From positions 124,001-188,000 of the forward strand of contig NZ_JACJRE010000006.1 in assembly GCF_014697075.1 (NCBI RefSeq): a stretch of 64,000 nucleotides of DNA, read 5' to 3'. The stretch is from Tolypothrix sp. FACHB-123. GTDB taxonomy: Bacteria > Cyanobacteriota > Cyanobacteriia > Cyanobacteriales > Nostocaceae. Positions 9,961-19,500 of this stretch are shown piece by piece (position 1 is the stretch's first letter; every line of letters begins with the position of its first letter). Both the position numbers and the translations under genes were made by a program. The notes beneath the pieces are model-generated. The model saw only the letters and a list, made by a program, of their open reading frames with translations. It was not told where the DNA came from and made no database searches.

Positions 9961-10890
9961 TTAGTTATTGCGACTGACAATGAAATGAGCGATCGCTTTT
10001 AAGGGTTGTGCTTTGTCGCCAAAGGAATCTAATTCTGCACAAGCTGCTTCAATTAGCTGTTGGGCTTTAATTCGGGATTCGTCAATTCCCCACAGGCTAG
10101 GATAAGTGACTTTCTGGGCTTTCAAATCCTTGCCAGCAGTTTTCCCTAATTCTTCTTGAGTAGCGGTGATATCCAAAATATCATCGATAATTTGGAATGC
10201 TAAACCAATATTCTGAGCATACTTAGTTAATTTTTGTAAATCTTCTGCCGATACTCCACTTAAAATTCCTCCACAAACTACACAAGCTTCTAACAATGCA
10301 GCGGTTTTGTGATTGTGAATAAAATTCAAAGTTTCTAGGGAAGTATCCGCTTTACCTTCCGATTCTAAATCCACTACTTGACCGCCAACCAAGCCTGCTG
10401 CACCTAAAGCTCTACCGAGACGCGCTACAACATGCAATACTCTGTCCCTAGGTACGCTTTGGGGTGTTTGGGTGGCGACAAACTCAAAAGCGTAAGCTAA
10501 TAAGCCATCCCCAGCTAAAATGGCAATATCTTCACCATAAACTTTGTGATTTGTCAACTTACCCCGTCGATAATCATCATTATCCATTGCGGGTAGGTCA
10601 TCATGAATCAATGACATAGTGTGGATCATTTCCACAGCGCAAGCGGTTGGCATAGCCATATCGATTGTCCCGCCAGTCATTTCGCAGGTAGCAAGGCACA
10701 GAATCGGACGTACACGCTTACCGCCAGCTAACAAAGAGTAGCGCATTGATTCATAGATTTTTTCGGGATAGACGACAGGGATCGCCCGATCCAAAGCAGT
10801 TTCGCAAAGCTGTTGTCGCTCTTTGAGATAAGCTGATAGGTTAAACGTGTCTGTTTGGGGCGTTTTTTTAAACTTATCAGTTGCTACCAT
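9961..10890 (-). CDS. crtE: Geranylgeranyl diphosphate synthase
   Basis: A 309-residue trans-prenyltransferase that lengthens isoprenoid diphosphates to C20 for carotenoids, phytol and quinones. It has the first aspartate-rich motif in [17 protein letters not shown] and the second in FQIIDDILD, plus GGKRVRP near residue 56 and the conserved [14 protein letters not shown]. Length and motifs fit bacterial short-chain GGPP/FPP synthases; in cyanobacteria the single enzyme of this type is CrtE. It follows folD by about 108 bases on the same strand and may share its transcript. Confidence 0.93.
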   Translation of the reverse strand: MVATDKFKKTPQTDTFNLSAYLKERQQLCETALDRAIPVVYPEKIYESMRYSLLAGGKRVRPILCLATCEMTGGTIDMAMPTACAVEMIHTMSLIHDDLPAMDNDDYRRGKLTNHKVYGEDIAILAGDGLLAYAFEFVATQTPQSVPRDRVLHVVARLGRALGAAGLVGGQVVDLESEGKADTSLETLNFIHNHKTAALLEACVVCGGILSGVSAEDLQKLTKYAQNIGLAFQIIDDILDITATQEELGKTAGKDLKAQKVTYPSLWGIDESRIKAQQLIEAACAELDSFGDKAQPLKAIAHFIVSRNN

Positions 10891-10998
10891 TCTTAAAATT
10901 CCTGAGACTTTGGTATTTTTGTCATATACGTCACAATTTTAAGGGGCTTTGGTGCTTAAAACGCGAGTAATTAAGAGTTAAGAATTAGGAACAATCAC

Positions 10999-11892
10999 TC
11001 ATAATTCAGCATTTGCTATTCCTAGCCGCCTCAAATAGCTGGCAAATGTATTTTGCAACAACATAGCAACAGTCATCGGCCCAACACCACCAGGAACGGG
11101 GGTAAGAAACTCTGCTACGCCAGCTGTGGATTCCCCATCGACATCGCCAACTAAACGACTTTTGCCACTGGGATCGGTGACGCGATTCATCCCCACATCT
11201 ACCACAACAGCGCCCGGTTTCACCATTTCTGCGGTAATCAATCCCGGAATTCCCACGGCTGCAATGAGAATATCGGCATTTTGGGTGATGGATTTTAAGT
11301 CATGCGATCGCGAGTGAGCAATAGTTACCGTAGCATTGGCTTCCAGCAGCATCAATGCCATTGGTTTACCCACCAAAATACTACGTCCTACTACGACTGC
11401 TTGCTTTCCTTGTAAAGGAATTTCATATTCCGCCAACAATCGCATCACGCCAGCCGGGGTACAACTGCGTAAACCTGCTTCTTGACGTACCAGTCGCCCT
11501 AAATTCACCGGATGCAAGCCGTCAGCATCTTTATCTGGATCGATTTTATTCAGCAAGCTCACAGAATCTAAATGTTGGGGTAGCGGTAACTGTACGAGAA
11601 TCCCATCTACCTGCGGATCTTGATTGAGTGCAGCAATGACATCTTCTAGTTCTGCTTGAGTAGTTTCTGTAGGGAAATGCTTACCAAAGGAAGCAATTCC
11701 CACCTTAGCGCAAGCTCGCTCTTTATTGCGGACATAAGCAGCCGATGCAGGGTTATCGCCAACCATTAATACAGCTAATCCCGGAGGACGCCCAAGTTGT
11801 GGTTGTAAATCTGTAATTCGTTCTTTGAGTTGTTGCTGAATTTTTTCAGCTAAAGCTTTACCATCAAGAAGTTTGGCAGTTTTTGTTTCCAT
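10999..11892 (-). CDS. folD: Methylenetetrahydrofolate dehydrogenase/cyclohydrolase FolD
   Basis: A bifunctional folate enzyme of 297 residues interconverting methylene-, methenyl- and formyl-tetrahydrofolate. Recognisable features are the catalytic lysine region [29 protein letters not shown], the NADP site [18 protein letters not shown], and the C-terminal [19 protein letters not shown]. It heads a minus-strand series with crtE and the PAP2-like gene. With GlyA at 23761 it belongs to one-carbon metabolism. Length is normal. Confidence 0.96.
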   Translation of the reverse strand: METKTAKLLDGKALAEKIQQQLKERITDLQPQLGRPPGLAVLMVGDNPASAAYVRNKERACAKVGIASFGKHFPTETTQAELEDVIAALNQDPQVDGILVQLPLPQHLDSVSLLNKIDPDKDADGLHPVNLGRLVRQEAGLRSCTPAGVMRLLAEYEIPLQGKQAVVVGRSILVGKPMALMLLEANATVTIAHSRSHDLKSITQNADILIAAVGIPGLITAEMVKPGAVVVDVGMNRVTDPSGKSRLVGDVDGESTAGVAEFLTPVPGGVGPMTVAMLLQNTFASYLRRLGIANAEL

Positions 11893-12103
11893 GAAAATTC
11901 CCAGAAATTCGCCTTAAATCCAAAGTCCAACATCTAGCCGGCTGTAGCGGAGTCAACAGTCATCCATAAAATGTGTCTATTGACTATGATGGTCTTGCTA
12001 TTTTATGGCGTAGCGTGGTTCAAACAGCAAAATCATACTGCCTTATTTTCTCAGATCGACTGCATTATTGGCAGCAGCGCCTCCGCGACCCTCGGCGACC
12101 GGG

Positions 12104-12161
12104 ACGGGCGGGTTCACAGATATCCTCACGAATTCATGACGATCTCACATAAACCCGCCCC
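12104..12161. repeat. GGGCGGGTT inverted-repeat element, copy 1
   Basis: A 58-bp element with GC-rich inverted ends (GGGCGGGTT ... AACCCGCCC) around an internal CACGAATTCATGAC. It is identical, in opposite orientation, to 13158-13215. Related elements lie at 16282-16548 (interrupted) and 25300-25372. Confidence 0.9.
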
Positions 12162-12196
12162 AACTGACAACTGACAACTGACAACTGACAACTGAC
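12162..12196. repeat. Heptamer tandem repeat CAACTGA, five units
   Basis: Five perfect 7-bp units stand directly between the 58-bp inverted-repeat element and the start of the lipoprotein gene. The complementary unit continues the mirror-image copy at 13218. Confidence 0.9.
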
Positions 12197-12205
12197 TATT
12201 AACAA

Positions 12206-12610
12206 ATGACCAAACAAAACTTTTCTCTAACTCACAGTATTTTGCCTTACCGCCTAGCATTGTTATTGCTACTGGTATGGGGGCTTTGTAGTTGTGGTAA
12301 CGTCTCACAACCTGGCTTTAACATCGGGAATTTTCACATTGGGAGTAATATCACCCCCATTGGGAAAATTCAGCCAGCACAAGCTGATAAGGCTACAGTT
12401 TACATTCAAGGTAAGGTAGAAAGGCAAGTTCCCCTTTTGCAACGCTGGGCTTATCAAATCGATGACTCCACTGGCAAAATTTGGGTTGTTACTAGTCAAA
12501 ATAACTTGGCAAAAGGAGCGGAAGTGGTGATTAAAGGTAAAGTCAAGTATCAAAGCATACCTTTGGCAGGAAAGGAGTTAGGAGAAATATATATTGAGGA
12601 AGATTCTTAG
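12206..12610 (+). CDS. Small lipoprotein with possible OB-fold
   Basis: A 134-residue protein with a lipoprotein signal: a hydrophobic run of leucines (residues 17-27) leading to L-C-S-C, with C30 as the probable lipidated cysteine. The mature part has alternating strands, KATVYIQGKVERQVPLL, AYQIDDSTGKIWVVT and GAEVVIKGKVKYQ, resembling the small OB-folds of YgiW/NirD-like or nucleic-acid-binding families. No function is known. There is no evident ribosome site before ATG 12206, because a repeat array ends nine bases upstream. It is followed by a heptamer array and then a NUDIX gene. Confidence 0.75.
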   Translation: MTKQNFSLTHSILPYRLALLLLLVWGLCSCGNVSQPGFNIGNFHIGSNITPIGKIQPAQADKATVYIQGKVERQVPLLQRWAYQIDDSTGKIWVVTSQNNLAKGAEVVIKGKVKYQSIPLAGKELGEIYIEEDS

Positions 12611-12613
12611 GAA

Positions 12614-12650
12614 TGTTGACTGTTGATTGTTGATTGTTGATTGTTGATTG
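12614..12650. repeat. Heptamer tandem repeat GTTGATT, about five units
   Basis: One GTTGACT and four GTTGATT units begin three bases behind the lipoprotein stop codon. This is a sequence variant of the array that follows pdxJ. Confidence 0.9.
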
Positions 12651-12715
12651 GGAAGAAAATTTAAGTATTGTGTATGTGTTATTTATTTCATAAATATCTA
12701 GCTCAGTAAAAGTTT

Positions 12716-13144
12716 ATGAATAATGAAAAGGTGCAGGTTGCGATCGCAATTCTCTACCAAGACAACAAGTTTCTTATGCAACTGCGGGACAACATCCCGA
12801 ATATTCTCTACCCTGGTTACTGGGCGCTGTTTGGCGGACATATCGAGTCAGGAGAAACACCAGAAATAGCGGTCAAACGCGAAATATTAGAAGAAATCGG
12901 CTATGATTTTGCTGATTTCGCCCCATTTGCCTGTTATTGGGATGAAAAAATTATCCGCCATGTCTTTCATGCTCCACTCTTGGTAGGTTTAGATCGACTG
13001 GTTTTAAATGAAGGCTGGGACATGGGTTTTTTAACACCAAAAGATATTCGCCAAGGTAACTGTTACTCAAACAATGCTGGTGAAATTCGACCTTTAGGGC
13101 CGATGCATCAGCGAATTATGCTTGATTTTATTGATAGTCAATAG
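12716..13144 (+). CDS. NUDIX hydrolase
   Basis: A 142-residue protein with a complete NUDIX box: G-HIESG-E-TPEIAVK-RE-ILEEIG (about residues 40-62), which binds the metal and cleaves X-linked nucleoside diphosphates. The preceding strand LYPGYWALFGG fits the fold. The substrate cannot be inferred; similar proteins include mutT-like and sugar-nucleotide hydrolases. It and the lipoprotein gene lie inside a segment bounded by 58-bp inverted repeats. It is one of three NUDIX genes in the window, and they do not look like close copies of each other. Confidence 0.88.
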   Translation: MNNEKVQVAIAILYQDNKFLMQLRDNIPNILYPGYWALFGGHIESGETPEIAVKREILEEIGYDFADFAPFACYWDEKIIRHVFHAPLLVGLDRLVLNEGWDMGFLTPKDIRQGNCYSNNAGEIRPLGPMHQRIMLDFIDSQ

Positions 13145-13154
13145 TTAGTTGTCA

Positions 13155-13217
13155 GTAGGGGCGGGTTTATGTGAGATCGTCATGAATTCGTGAGGATATC
13201 TGTGAACCCGCCCGTAC
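13155..13217. repeat. GGGCGGGTT inverted-repeat element, copy 2 (opposite orientation)
   Basis: A 63-bp element with ends GTAGGGGCGGGTT and AACCCGCCCGTAC. Its core is the exact reverse complement of 12104-12161. It begins ten bases after the NUDIX stop codon and is followed directly by a long heptamer array. Confidence 0.9.
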
Positions 13218-13292
13218 AGTTGTCAGTTGTCAGTTGTCAGTTGTCAGTTGTCAATTTTCAGTTGTCAACCGTCAACCGTCAACCGTCAACAG
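13218..13292. repeat. Compound heptamer array GTTGTCA / CGTCAAC
   Basis: Five GTTGTCA-type units, an imperfect joint, then three CGTCAAC-type units. Two different 7-bp repeats are fused end to end. The array ends 23 bases before the start of the AI-2E permease gene and makes a spurious upstream reading frame there. Confidence 0.9.
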
Positions 13293-13315
13293 TTCCCCCT
13301 TTTGTGGAGTTACCA

Positions 13316-14410
13316 ATGCAATCAGTAAACAAACTACCGCGATGGTTAAGTATCGGCTTGGCATTTCCCGTTGCTATTCTCAACGGTTGGCTATTGCTTC
13401 AGGTTGTGCAGTATTTTCAACCACTAGTTAGTATTATTGTGGCTGCTGTCTTACTGGCTTTTGTGTTGAATTATCCCATTCAGTTTTTGCAGGAACGGGG
13501 GGTAAAACGCAACCTGGCTATTGTAGTAGTGTTACTTTTGGCTGTGGTAGTTTTAGTGGGTTTAGGTATCACTTTAGTACCGCTGATCATACAACAGCTC
13601 AACGAATTAGTTAATATTCTGCCCTATTGGATTGATTCTGCGGGCGAACAAATTCAAGCTTTGCAAAGCTGGGCGGCGACACAACAACTACCAGTAAATT
13701 TAGCTGGTTTAGCTACCCAAGCCTTAGAACGATTATCTAATCAGTTGCAATCTTTCACTGGGAGAATTCTCAGTGTTGCCGTTGATACTATCGGTGTAGT
13801 AGTTAACGTACTGCTGACAGTGGTACTAACTGTCTACATGGTATTAAATGGCGATCGCCTTTGGGATGGAATTTTTCAGTGGTTTCCGCCGCACATCGGC
13901 CCGAAAGTGCGGGAATTATTGCGCGAGGATTTTCATAATTATTTTATTGGTCAGGCAACATTAGGTGCTGTTTTAGGCTCGGCAATTACATTAGCATTTT
14001 TTACACTTCAAGTTCCCTTAGCCCTACTTTTTGGCATTGCTATTGGCTTTTTCTCACTCTTCCCTTTTGGTACGGGAATAGGCATAGCTATAGTTAGTTT
14101 TTTGGTAGCTTTGCAAAATATTTGGTTAGGGGTAGAAGTATTAGGTACAGCTGTAGCAATTGACCAAATAAATGCTAATTTTATTGCTCCTCGGATTTTG
14201 GGAAATTTGACAGGTTTAAATCCCGTATGGGTTGTAATTTCTTTATTAATTGGCGCTAAATTGGGAGGCGTTTTAGGGTTATTAATTGCTATTCCCATCG
14301 CCAGTTTTATTAAAGATATTGTAGATAGCTGGCGTGATGGAGCATTTAGTCAAATTATTGTATCTAATGACAACATCAAACATGCTTCCCCTGTGGAAGT
14401 TGGTGAATAA
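13316..14410 (+). CDS. AI-2E/PerM family membrane permease
   Basis: A 364-residue integral membrane protein of the AI-2E transporter (PerM/YdbI) family. It has two hydrophobic helices near the N terminus, a soluble-looking middle (INELVNILPYWIDSAGEQIQALQSW-like helices), and several more helices. The conserved C-terminal block contains DQINANFIAPRILGNLTGLNPVWVVISLL and IAIPIASFIKDI. Some members export autoinducer-2 and others are ion exchangers, so the substrate is unassigned. The ATG at 13316 has GGAG six bases upstream. An in-frame extension to 13190 merely translates the tandem repeats and is rejected. Confidence 0.88.
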   Translation: MQSVNKLPRWLSIGLAFPVAILNGWLLLQVVQYFQPLVSIIVAAVLLAFVLNYPIQFLQERGVKRNLAIVVVLLLAVVVLVGLGITLVPLIIQQLNELVNILPYWIDSAGEQIQALQSWAATQQLPVNLAGLATQALERLSNQLQSFTGRILSVAVDTIGVVVNVLLTVVLTVYMVLNGDRLWDGIFQWFPPHIGPKVRELLREDFHNYFIGQATLGAVLGSAITLAFFTLQVPLALLFGIAIGFFSLFPFGTGIGIAIVSFLVALQNIWLGVEVLGTAVAIDQINANFIAPRILGNLTGLNPVWVVISLLIGAKLGGVLGLLIAIPIASFIKDIVDSWRDGAFSQIIVSNDNIKHASPVEVGE

Positions 14411-14438
14411 GTAGAACAGTGGAAATAATGGAAAGTTT

Positions 14439-14464
14439 GTAGTCAGGACTAAAGTCCTGACTAC
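14439..14464. repeat. Perfect palindrome GTAGTCAGGACT, 12-bp stem
   Basis: A 26-base perfect hairpin with a 2-base loop lies between the convergent permease and kinase genes. It lacks a following T-run. It resembles dispersed palindromic repeats but could also stop transcription from both sides. Confidence 0.8.
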
Positions 14465-14495
14465 GAAATGATTGATAAATTTAAAATAGATATTC

Positions 14496-15887
14496 TTAAT
14501 AAGAATCAAGACGGACGGGAATTGTAATTATAAACTCTGTACCTTTGCCTACTCCAGATACACATTGTAGTTGTCCGTTATGTTTATCTACGATAATTTG
14601 ATAACTGATAGATAAACTTAATCCCGTACCTTGACCTATATTTTTAGTCGTAAAGAAAGGGTCAAATAATCGCTTTTGAATATCTTTGGGTATGCCTAAA
14701 CCATTATCGATAATCCGAATAGTTACATAATTCTCATCTTGTAGTTCAGTCTGAATTTTAATTAGGGGATCTTTAAAAAATGGATTGGGTAAATAACTAC
14801 TCAATTCTGATGTATTAAAATTATGATAAATCGCATCTATCGCATTGGTGATAATGCTCATAAATACCTGATTGAGTAACCCAGGATAGCATTCTACTAA
14901 TGGGAGTTTTGCATATTCTTTAACAAGGTTAATAATTTGACCTGTTTGTTGATTTTTCAGGCGGCTTTGTAAGAGTAGTAAAGCACTATCAATTCCTTCA
15001 TGGATATCAACTATTTTTTTATCAGATTCATCTAGACGAGAAAAATTGCGTAAAGCAAGAACGATTTCTTGAATGCGTTCAGTACCTACTTTCATTGACT
15101 TCAGCAGATGGACAAAATCAGCGGTTAAAAATTCTAGTTCAATATCCGCGATCGCATCTTGAATTTCTGCTGCTGGTTCGGGATAATATTTTTGGTATAG
15201 ACTCACTAAGTCAAGTAAGTCCTGGCTATAGTTGAGAGCGTGAACTAAGTTGCCGGCAATGAAGCTGACAGGGTTATTAATTTCGTGGGCAATACCTGCA
15301 ACTAGTTGTCCTAAAGCCGCCATCTTATCATTTTGCAGTAATCTTGTATAGTTATTTTTTAAGTTACGAAAGCCTTCTTTAGCTATTCTTGATTGTTCTT
15401 CTACTTGTTCTAGTTGCGCTAGGGTTAATACCTGAATTTGAGAGTAGGCTAAAAGTAATTGGTGGAAATCTAAAAGTTTATAATTACCTAATTTAGTTTT
15501 GACTACTATCGGTTCATAAGCTAATTGAGATGGACGCTGTAATGCAATTTGAATTGCTTCAACGATGGGTGTTTCTTCACCAATGAGACACACATCTAAG
15601 TCGAGAAATTTTAAAAGATTCTCTGTAGGACGTTTGGCAAAGAGTGCAAAACTATAGGGGCGACTCATATGTTCAAAAAATCTTTGCCGAGAAATCATAC
15701 CTATATATTCTCGCTCGCCAGTCAGAATGATTCCTGGTAGTAAAGGATTTTGCTCAAAAATGATATTTAAATCCTTGGCAGGATGAGCTATTTCAACGTA
15801 AACTGACCAAAGTGGTAATTCTTGCAAAGTTGATTCTAATTGCAAATTCAGTTCCTTACCATTCTTTATGGTATCCATAGCCAGCAT
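14496..15887 (-). CDS. Soluble sensor histidine kinase
   Basis: A 463-residue kinase without membrane segments. The N-terminal half (about residues 25-165) looks like a degenerate CBS pair: GIILTGEREYIGMISRQRFFEHMSRP matches the style of a CBS strand-helix unit. A coiled coil (about 165-190) leads to the HisKA region LGQLVAGIAHEINNPVSFIAGN, with H201. The ATPase domain has the N-box SIITNAIDAIYHN, IIDNGLGIPKD, an F-box FFTTKNIGQGTGLSLS, and a final GKGTEFIITIPV. It is of the HAMP-less cyanobacterial type often found without an adjacent regulator. ATG 15887 has AGGAT eight bases ahead. Confidence 0.88.
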   Translation of the reverse strand: MLAMDTIKNGKELNLQLESTLQELPLWSVYVEIAHPAKDLNIIFEQNPLLPGIILTGEREYIGMISRQRFFEHMSRPYSFALFAKRPTENLLKFLDLDVCLIGEETPIVEAIQIALQRPSQLAYEPIVVKTKLGNYKLLDFHQLLLAYSQIQVLTLAQLEQVEEQSRIAKEGFRNLKNNYTRLLQNDKMAALGQLVAGIAHEINNPVSFIAGNLVHALNYSQDLLDLVSLYQKYYPEPAAEIQDAIADIELEFLTADFVHLLKSMKVGTERIQEIVLALRNFSRLDESDKKIVDIHEGIDSALLLLQSRLKNQQTGQIINLVKEYAKLPLVECYPGLLNQVFMSIITNAIDAIYHNFNTSELSSYLPNPFFKDPLIKIQTELQDENYVTIRIIDNGLGIPKDIQKRLFDPFFTTKNIGQGTGLSLSISYQIIVDKHNGQLQCVSGVGKGTEFIITIPVRLDSY

Positions 15888-16132
15888 ACTTTCAATCCTT
15901 TACTGTTGAAATATGATTCCTGGTAGTACGCACGCCAAATAACGTACTGTAATAATTGCTAAATTCAGCAAACGTTACCAATTTATATTTCCCCTTTGAT
16001 TTGCCAATATCACATAGGTAGGGAAAATATTAGCTATTTAGATAAAGGTTGTAGTGTTGTCAGAATAGGTAATTTATCTAGTTGAATAATCTATGCTTTA
16101 ATTTCAAAAAATATGAAAATATTTATGATGCA

Positions 16133-16218
16133 GTAGGGTGTGTTATGCCGTAGGCTAACGCACCGTTAATTTTTAATAAGATAGTTGGTGCGTTGCGCTG
16201 CGCGACAACACACCCTAC
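16133..16218. repeat. GTAGGGTGTGTT inverted-repeat element
   Basis: An 86-bp sequence with inverted ends GTAGGGTGTGTT ... AACACACCCTAC and secondary complementarity AACGCACC/GGTGCGTT inside. It would fold into one long hairpin. It has no coding capacity and is probably a non-autonomous dispersed element. Confidence 0.85.
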
Positions 16219-16281
16219 AAGTCGAATTACGAATTACTAAAAATTCAGGTAACAGGGAAGAAACCGCATTTCCCACAAGCT

Positions 16282-16548
16282 GTAGGGGCGGGTTAAGCAA
16301 TATTCTCGTGGGTAATTGAGCATATCTGTAAACCATTGGTGTCAACTTAAGCTAAAAGCTATATACGGCGCGTGTTGTACAAAAACCCTCGCCCTCATCC
16401 CCTAACCCCTTCTCCCTCAGGGAGAAGGGGAATTGAATCTCTTGCTCCCCGCTCCCTGAGGGAGAGGGGCTGGGGGTGAGGGCGAAACCTTGCAACCAAG
16501 CGGTTTTCACGTTAAGTTGACACCAATGATCTGTAAACCCGCCCCTAC
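16282..16548. repeat. GGGCGGGTT element interrupted by a second element
   Basis: The left part (16282-16334) begins GTAGGGGCGGGTT. The right part (16529-16548) ends AACCCGCCCCTAC. Joining them, after removing the inserted 16335-16528 and one copy of ATCTGTAAACC, restores a complete element of about 62 bp like those at 13155 and 25300. Confidence 0.85.
16335..16528. mobile_element. MITE-like element with 16-bp perfect terminal inverted repeats
   Basis: The element starts ATTGGTGTCAACTTAA and ends with the exact reverse complement at 16512-16527. Both flanks carry the 11-bp sequence ATCTGTAAACC (16324-16334 and 16529-16539), as a target-site duplication would. The interior has two strong hairpins of the CTCCCTGAGGGAG type in C-rich/G-rich arms and no open frame. 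It is inserted inside another repeat. A transposase supplied from elsewhere is inferred. Confidence 0.82.
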
Positions 16549-16552
16549 TTGG

Positions 16553-19500
16553 CTATCGCCATTCACCTAAGAAGGTAAACGCCGCCCAATAATTGGGATT
16601 ACGCCATTTTTCTTGTTGCCACATTTTTAATTGTGCCGCCCGCAATGCTTGATTTGCTGATTTATTTTGCTGCCACATTTGCTTGTAAAATTCTTGCATA
16701 AATTCAGCTGTGCCTTTGTCATCAACTTGCCATAAAGACACGACTAATCTTTCTGCACCCGCATACATTAAGCCTCTTGTTAAACCTACTAAGCCTTCGC
16801 CTTGAATTTCTTTACCTAATCCAGTTTCGCAAGCACTCAAAACAATTAAATCTGCGGGATAATCGAGGTTAAATAAGTCTGCTAATCGCAGATATCCGCG
16901 AATATCTTTACCTTGTTTATCTACTAAAGAAAGTACAAGCCCTGATAATTCTGGGTTAGCATCGTTAACAAAGCCGTGGGTAGCAAAGTGTAAAATTCGG
17001 AATTGATTAAGATTGTTGCTAGTAGCTGCGGTGTAATTTGCGGCAAAATCTAAAAGTTGCAGATTTTTGGCATTAGGTACTAGGTTAAATATTGTCTCGG
17101 CTTCTGTGCGTGTACCTAAAAGTCGCGTCCAGCCTTGGCGATTGAGGCTATCGGCAGAACGCTTGAGGGCGGAGCGTTCTAGTTCTAAATCTAGGGAATC
17201 TTGCTTTTGCAGTTGTTTATTTTGGGCAGTGGTAACTCTTGTATCGGTAGCGTTGTATACGGGATCTGCTAGGATAGCTAAGGCTTGGGGTGCTTGGGGA
17301 CGATTGGCGAGTTGTTGGCGTTGAATGGCAATGGTAGATGCGGAAGGTAAGCTGACAATTTCGTGGTTTACTAATAAAGGCTGGTAATTTAAACTCTGCG
17401 GTTGTGCTGGAGAACAGACACGAATACCACCCGCACCAGAACAAGAAGTTTCTTTTGGTTTTTCATTCTCCTGTGGTGGTGTGGAAGTTGGTTGAGAGTT
17501 TAAATCAGCTAAGGCGGCAAAGGGAATATATTGCAAAGCACCATCAGCAACAATCACGAGGCGTTTTGTGCCTAATTTACCTTTGACAGGTGAGAGAATT
17601 AGTTGACTGAGTTCTGTGGCGGCGACATCAATTTTGCGGTTTTTAATCCCAGTGCAGGGATTTTCTTTGTTAGTTACAGAAGGCGGTTTAGAGATATGTT
17701 GGCTAATTAAACAAAATAGATTAATGGCGCTTTTTTCTATCTCTTGTTTTTTGGGAAGTTCGTAAGTGTCGAGAGAATTGGGAGAAACTACCCATAAAAA
17801 ACTGCGATCGCTACCTAAGGAATATTGTAATAGCAGGGTATCTTTATCGAGTTGTTGCTGAATTTGCGATAAATTTAGGGGTTGGGGATATTTAAGGTTA
17901 GCGTATTGTGGGCTAGTTTGGCGGATTTTGGTTTCTAGTTCCTTTTGTTGGCGGAGAAGTTCATCAATTTCTGCTTGTAATTTCTCGGCGTTGGCTTTAT
18001 ATATGGGGTCTTGAATTTTATTGCTGTTAACTATTTCAAACCTGACTTTTTCTTTACCATCAATTAATGCTTGTATGCGGCGTTCTTCGGCTAAAAGTTC
18101 TGGGTTTGCACCTTTGCGGATATTGGCGTGGGCTTCGGTTAACAGTTCTACTAATCCTCTAGCGCGGGATGCTTCGCTTGTTTCAATTGCTTGGGCATTA
18201 TATCCTTTTGATGGGTCTTTTTTATGCAGTTCCATCAACAGGTCGATTTTGAATTTGTAGTAATCTTGGACTGTCGCGAAATAGGTGCTTTGCAGATCTT
18301 TGTTAGTATATGTTTTGCGTAAATCTTCGATAATTTGGATGGCACTGTCGATTTTTCTCAGTGCAGCTTGGAAATTACCTGCTTTGCGTTCTAAGTCAGC
18401 AATATTCCATAGGGTAGTCGCCTCTCCTGTCTTATACTCCACCTCCCTCATCAAAGGTAAAGAAGAGTTGAAGAATTTGAGTGCCTGCTGTTTTTCTCCC
18501 AATGAAGAGTAGACTTTACCGATATTGTTGAGGGTGGTAGCAACGCCTGCTTTATCCCCCACTTCCCGCTTCAAGGGCAAAGATTGATTCAAGAACTTCA
18601 GCGCCTGCTGTTTTTCTCCTAATGAAAAGTAGACACCAGCGATGTTGTTGAGGGTAGTTGCTTCTTGTGCTTTATTCCTCACTTCCCTCGTCAGGGTTAA
18701 ACATTGATTAAAGAACTTCAGCGCCTGCTTTTGTTCTCCTAAATCAGAGTAGAGTAAACCGATATTGTTGAGGATGGCTGCTTCTTGTGCTTTATCCCCA
18801 ACTTCCCTAGCTAGGGGCAAAGATTGATTGTAGAAATTCAGCGCTTGCTGTTTTTCTCCTAAATCGTCGTAGACTACTCCGATACTGTTGAGAGTGTTTG
18901 CTTCTTGTGCTTTATCCCCCACTTCCCTAGCTAGGGGCAAAGATTGATTGTAGAAATTCAGCGCCTGCTGTTTTTCTCCTAACAAGGAGTAGACTTTGCC
19001 GATATTACTGAGAGTAGTTGCAACACCTGCTTGATTTCTCACTTCCCTAGCCAAAGGTAAAGATTGATTGAAGAACTTCAGTGCTTGCTGTTTTTCTCCT
19101 AATGAGGAGTAGACCTCACCGATATTGTTGAGGGTGGTAGCAACGCCTGCTTTATCTCCCACTTCCCGCCTCAAGAGCAAAGATTGATTGAAGAACTTCA
19201 GCGCCTGCTCTTTTTCTCCTAAATCAGAGTAGACAGCGCCGATATTGTTGAGGGTAGTTGCAACGCCTGCTTTATTTCCCACTTCCTTAGCTAGGGGCAA
19301 AGATTGATTGAAGAACTTCAGTGCCTGCTGTTTGTCTCCTAATGAGGAATAGACCTCACCGATATTGTTGAGGGTGATTGCTTCGCCTGCTTTATCCCTC
19401 ACTTCCCTCATAAGGGTTAAACATTGATTGAAGAACTTCAGCGCTTGCTGTTTGTCTCCTAACGAAAAGTAGACAGCGCCGATATTGTTGAGTGTACTTG

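Larger units (their letters stand above)
11893..12205. other. Divergent intergenic region with inverted-repeat element
   Basis: The region between folD and the lipoprotein gene holds a GC-rich stretch near 12076-12103, a 58-bp GGGCGGGTT element (12104-12161) and a heptamer array (12162-12196), leaving only nine bases before the lipoprotein ATG. An apparent 67-codon frame from 11971 reads through the repeat and is not credible as a gene. Confidence 0.7.
15888..16552. other. Repeat-filled gap between kinase and CHAT genes
   Basis: Of these 665 bases the first 240 are plain AT-rich sequence. The rest is mostly dispersed elements: an 86-bp GTAGGGTGTGTT inverted repeat (16133-16218), and a GGGCGGGTT element (16282-16548) split by a 194-bp inserted element. 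The last element ends only four bases before the CHAT gene's stop codon. Confidence 0.75.

Noticed and set aside
11971..12174. 67-codon frame between folD and the lipoprotein gene
   Set aside because: It reads through an inverted-repeat element and has no ribosome site or recognisable domain.
13190..13315. In-frame N-terminal extension of the AI-2E permease
   Set aside because: It translates a GGGCGGGTT element and heptamer repeats, whereas ATG 13316 has GGAG six bases ahead and starts the family match.
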